Shown piece by piece: positions 60,327 to 64,000 of a DNA stretch of 64,000 bases (the first letter of the stretch is position 1; the number at the start of each line of letters is the position of its first letter). The notes beneath the pieces are model-generated. The model had not been told where the DNA came from. It was given only the letters and a program-made list of their open reading frames with translations, and searched no databases. The DNA is from Rhytidiadelphus loreus (Eukaryota; Streptophyta; Bryopsida; Hypnales; Hylocomiaceae): assembly GCA_947034895.1 (NCBI GenBank), contig OX344764.1, forward strand, positions 3,844,001-3,908,000, in the 5' to 3' direction. A program made the translations under genes and the position numbers.

Positions 60327-63300
60327 TAAAATAGTCATAAAATAAGGTCATCTTTTAAAGATTCAAGAATTGCTTTGGATGAATGACAAGGTAATTGAAT
60401 AAACCATTGGATTGAAGCACTTTGTTCATTGTTCACAATATGGGGTGCTTAGGGGTTAACCAATGAAGGACATGGCCCCCTGTAATCAAGGTAGTTACCA
60501 AAATTCTTTGATTATTGGACCAATAGGTGCATGCTTTTTTTTATAGTTAACAATGAAGTCATCGAAGTATCCAACGGACCTTTTAGGTATGTAGTATCCT
60601 TATAAGGTTAACTACAGGCAATTTACTAAGTAGATGTGTGACTTGTTGGGTAGTATTGCCTCAAATCAAATTCTTTGACAATCGATATTGTATCTAGGAG
60701 CCTTCATTTTTTAACCTAAGTGCTTCGACCAAAGATACTAAAATCACTTCCAAAATTTTATGATAAATAATTGAAATCCCTCCGACATATGTAGAGCATT
60801 GATTCATGTAGAGCATTCTTTTTTTTTCCATTGATGTATTATTTGATTTTTCTTGAAGCTTCCTCAATGAATATTAATTGAATGAAGTGCATTTTGCACA
60901 ACATTCATCGTACATCTAATGGATTAATATTGGATGATGTTTACAAACATTTGAATATAATTTAAAGTAGTGTGCCTTGTATTCTGGCCAAAGTACTTTC
61001 CAAAGTACCAAGAATGTGATTAGAGGACACATAGTCCAAGAGATCTCGCCGTAACAAACAAACAAAACAAAACAAAACAACTTAAGGTATGGAAGTTATA
61101 ATAGGTCAAAGTAGAATTGGTAGATTTTCTAAAATTAAATCTTGATCTAAATATTTACATGTTGAACACTTTGCAACAATCATCTACCTCATTATATTTT
61201 CTTAGGGCTCACTTTTAGGAATATACCATAATCAGTTTGGAATGATCCTATTTTTGGACCCTTGTGTGAGGGCTACATTAGCTATAACAACCAACTTACA
61301 AGCTACAACAACCAATTTACAAGTGATGAAGACATACACAATGTTTTCTTTAAAAATAAAGAACAAAAAGTTATGCTCCATGTTATGTTACAAATAGATT
61401 TGAAAAAACATTATTTGGGATTTTGCCCATTCGGAGGGCTATGAGTTCCCAACTATAGGGAATGTGTTGCGCTATGCTAGCGGCAGCAGTTTGACGTGGC
61501 CGAGCAACATCCACATCATTGGGAGAAAAAAAAAATTGGTTATACAGCACCTGACGTTCCTTCGCTACATTGGGAACAAATTCAAGAATGGCCCTGAAAC
61601 GGCCCTCCAGTGCAGCTAAAACACATCTGGTATACATAACCTTTCCAAGGAATGTAAATAGATGTTGTTGTGTAGATACCAAGAACCGTCAATTTGAAAT
61701 GGAATACAATGTATTCCTCGCAAACTTCAACATAGTTATTTTGAATAAATACCTAAAAGTCATGAATTGTTGTTTATAAACTTATTCTTTTTTTAATGTC
61801 TTTTGTGCCATAAACACCTACACAAGTGCAATTAACCAATTTTTTGCAAGGCCATAAGAAAGATTTATGTCAATTCAAACATTGATATCTTGTAATTAAT
61901 GAAGTGAAAATCTTTGATATTTTTTCCACATCTTCTCAAACCCACGTACTACAAAGTCCTCTACACTAAATAGTGAAATTAGGTTGCCCCACACTAATTT
62001 CTCGACATTCTACACTATATAAATATGTATTGTTTCTTTACAAGAATTTACTACTTTTTTGAATTAAAAATTTATGCATGTGGGACTTATGAACCTCTAT
62101 ATGTACAAACAGAAAAAACAGTAGACATCTTTGTTAATTGGTTGGCTTGTAAAGTGATTTTCTTGAAGTAAGGCAACCTAATTGTTAAGGCAACCTAATT
62201 TCACTATTTAGTGTAGTTACATGTATCCAAAAATGTTTTTCTTTCTAAAGTTTGGTACTTGACAGTTTTGGAGTGCTTTTGGTGAAAACATAGTCAAAAA
62301 CATTTAGGGGTTAAAGGAGTCCCTTAGAAACCATGATGTTTATAGTTGATGCAATTTTCACACATGGCACGTGGCAGTTCACCGTCAATAGAGCTACCTA
62401 ATTGACGAATCCCAGAGCCTCCTCACCATTCCAAACTTGCCACGTCAGCAGCTTGTGATACGAATTGTATTTGGGAACCATTCCAGGTCGGCAAGGTTCA
62501 CGAATATGGTCAGGAGGGAGGGCGGGTCGACACGTGTATTCTCTTTCCACTGAAGAATTAAATATCGTTCACTATTATTTTTGTTGGCACTGCCAGAAAT
62601 ATCAGTTCATTTAATTTTTTTCTTTGGGGGGCACAAAACAAAAATGGAAATGAGGAATATTATCAAGTTGTTTTGGCACCAAGGAATATCATTCCTGAAT
62701 CCAGGTAACCCTAAATACCTGGAATCATTTCCATATTGAGAAACTACACAAGTACCAAGAATAGGGCAACATGAACTTTTTACAAAATTGGGCTTAAAGA
62801 CAAAAAAAAAAAATAAGTTAAGAAATTTTGCCACCGCTCAGATAGCAACTCTACAACTGCTCCAATTGAAGAAGCCTTATTCCATGATTTTTTTTTTATC
62901 ATTATCATTTGGGAGAATGAACTAGCAAACTGATTCTTCAATACTCATGTGATACTTGGGTGATACTTGGGTAAAATTTGAGTGTTGTTCTGAAGAAAAT
63001 AGTAGTTATCTTGCTTTTCTGACCGAAAAAAATAAAAGTTTCCTTCACAAAAGATAGCCAACGTCTTTTGGTTATAACCAAATGGCAAAAAAATGTGCAT
63101 AAGAAAAACATTGGCCCTAGTCATGGGGCACCTTGGGAAGAATTGTAGAAACTCACATAGATTTGTCCTAATAGAGAGTGCGCATACTAATTATTACCAT
63201 AGTTTACCATATGCACATTGTTTATAGATTGAGAATATAATTAGCATAGGTTGAAATATTGTTATATTGGATTAATCAATTCTTTAAGAATACAAATTTG

Positions 63301-64000
63301 TAGTGATGCTAATTTTGTAGGTGACACTAAATTTCCACTCTCACTAATTGGGCAAATTAGAGTAATTAAGCTATCTCAATTTCAGAGTTATTGCTCCCTA
63401 TAGTAATAATACTAATTTATACCAATTTTGAAACTATATAAACTTATGAGGTGCACTAATATGATAGTTCATGGTAATTTAGATAAAATTACTAATATAA
63501 TGTGGTTTACACCATCTTATTATCTCAAATACTGTGATTTTCACCCAACCTTCATCCTACTTGAGCCATCCATTCCCATGTACTTTAATCCTTGAAGTTC
63601 CATTTATTTCATCTTCAGTTCCTTCATGTAACTTTCATGTAAAATTATTCTAAATTAATTTTCACACTAATCAAACCACAATCATTCTAATATTCATTCT
63701 ATTATAAGTAGGGGAGATTTGTACTATTCACATTCTCACACTAATTGAATTTACTTGCTTAATTATTTTTAGAAACTACCTAACAATGCATTTCTGATTT
63801 TTTTTCATATTTTTCTTTTCTAAAATTAAATAACAAGTATATCAAACCAATCAAAAAATTTGCAAAAAATGCACAGAAACTTAAATAGCATCAGTGAATT
63901 AACTTTGATTGCAATGGTCAAAAACCGAAATACTCTACGTAGTAGCCCATAATTATCAAATGATTACACTTGAAGTTAGGTATTTTTAAAAATTTTACCA
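60327..64000. other. Gene-free AT-rich right end
   Basis: No gene supported. It includes the end of another TTAA-type element (CTTAGGGG before TTAA at 60450-60457; also CATTTAGGGG before TTAA at 62311), an (AAAC)n/(AAAAC)n microsatellite near 61060-61080, and a GC-richer patch at 62380-62560 with CACGTCAG and CACGTGT words that could be a promoter fragment. A 99-codon minus-strand frame at 61383-61682 is unrecognised. Confidence 0.5.

Overview
The window is nuclear DNA of a streptophyte (green plant lineage). It carries multi-exon genes with GT-AG introns, an intronless 136-codon histone H3, three nuclear genes for chloroplast proteins, and a plant-type GT92 galactan synthase remnant. Intergenic DNA is AT-rich and full of short repeats; exons and 5' ends are GC-richer. 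Low gene density, long introns and a histone H3 with mixed H3.1/H3.3 residues fit a charophyte alga, bryophyte or lycophyte better than a flowering plant. The species cannot be fixed from the sequence.

Layout: 61-1008 (+) holds the last three exons of a RanBPM/CTLH-CRA-like gene. 3.4-11.35 kb is a decayed accessory locus: exon-like segments with stops and frameshifts, one with a ParB-like 'GGQHT' stretch and one like an FCP1/NIF phosphatase. A ~20-bp palindrome family (about TATCGGCTGGCAGCCGATA, 15 clear copies) is confined to this locus and sits largely in its introns. A frameshifted, truncated GT92 gene (13.06-13.80 kb, -) and histone H3 (14.93-15.34 kb, -) follow. A six-exon RSH2/RSH3-like (p)ppGpp synthetase/hydrolase lies at 18.45-21.89 kb (-). 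From 22.6 to 44.6 kb there is mostly repeat DNA with several orphan GC-rich islands. A CURT1 thylakoid-curvature gene occupies 45.0-47.4 kb (+), and a second, more divergent 19-exon RSH gene 49.4-58.6 kb (+). The last 5.4 kb is repeat-rich.

Functional link: the two RSH proteins should make and/or degrade (p)ppGpp in the chloroplast, and CURT1 bends grana margins, so three plastid-function genes lie within 40 kb. Whether this is conserved clustering or chance is open.

Mobile DNA: several TTAA-flanked elements with CCC(C/T)TAAA-type ends (piggyBac-like pattern), one 387-bp Harbinger/Tourist-like MITE with TAA duplication, one 732-bp element with 19-bp terminal inverted repeats and TTCA duplication, a possible solo LTR, and a perfect 40-bp-arm hairpin at 43.75 kb. 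Exon borders were set by hand from splice-site consensus, phase continuity and family resemblance; no alignment or expression data were used.
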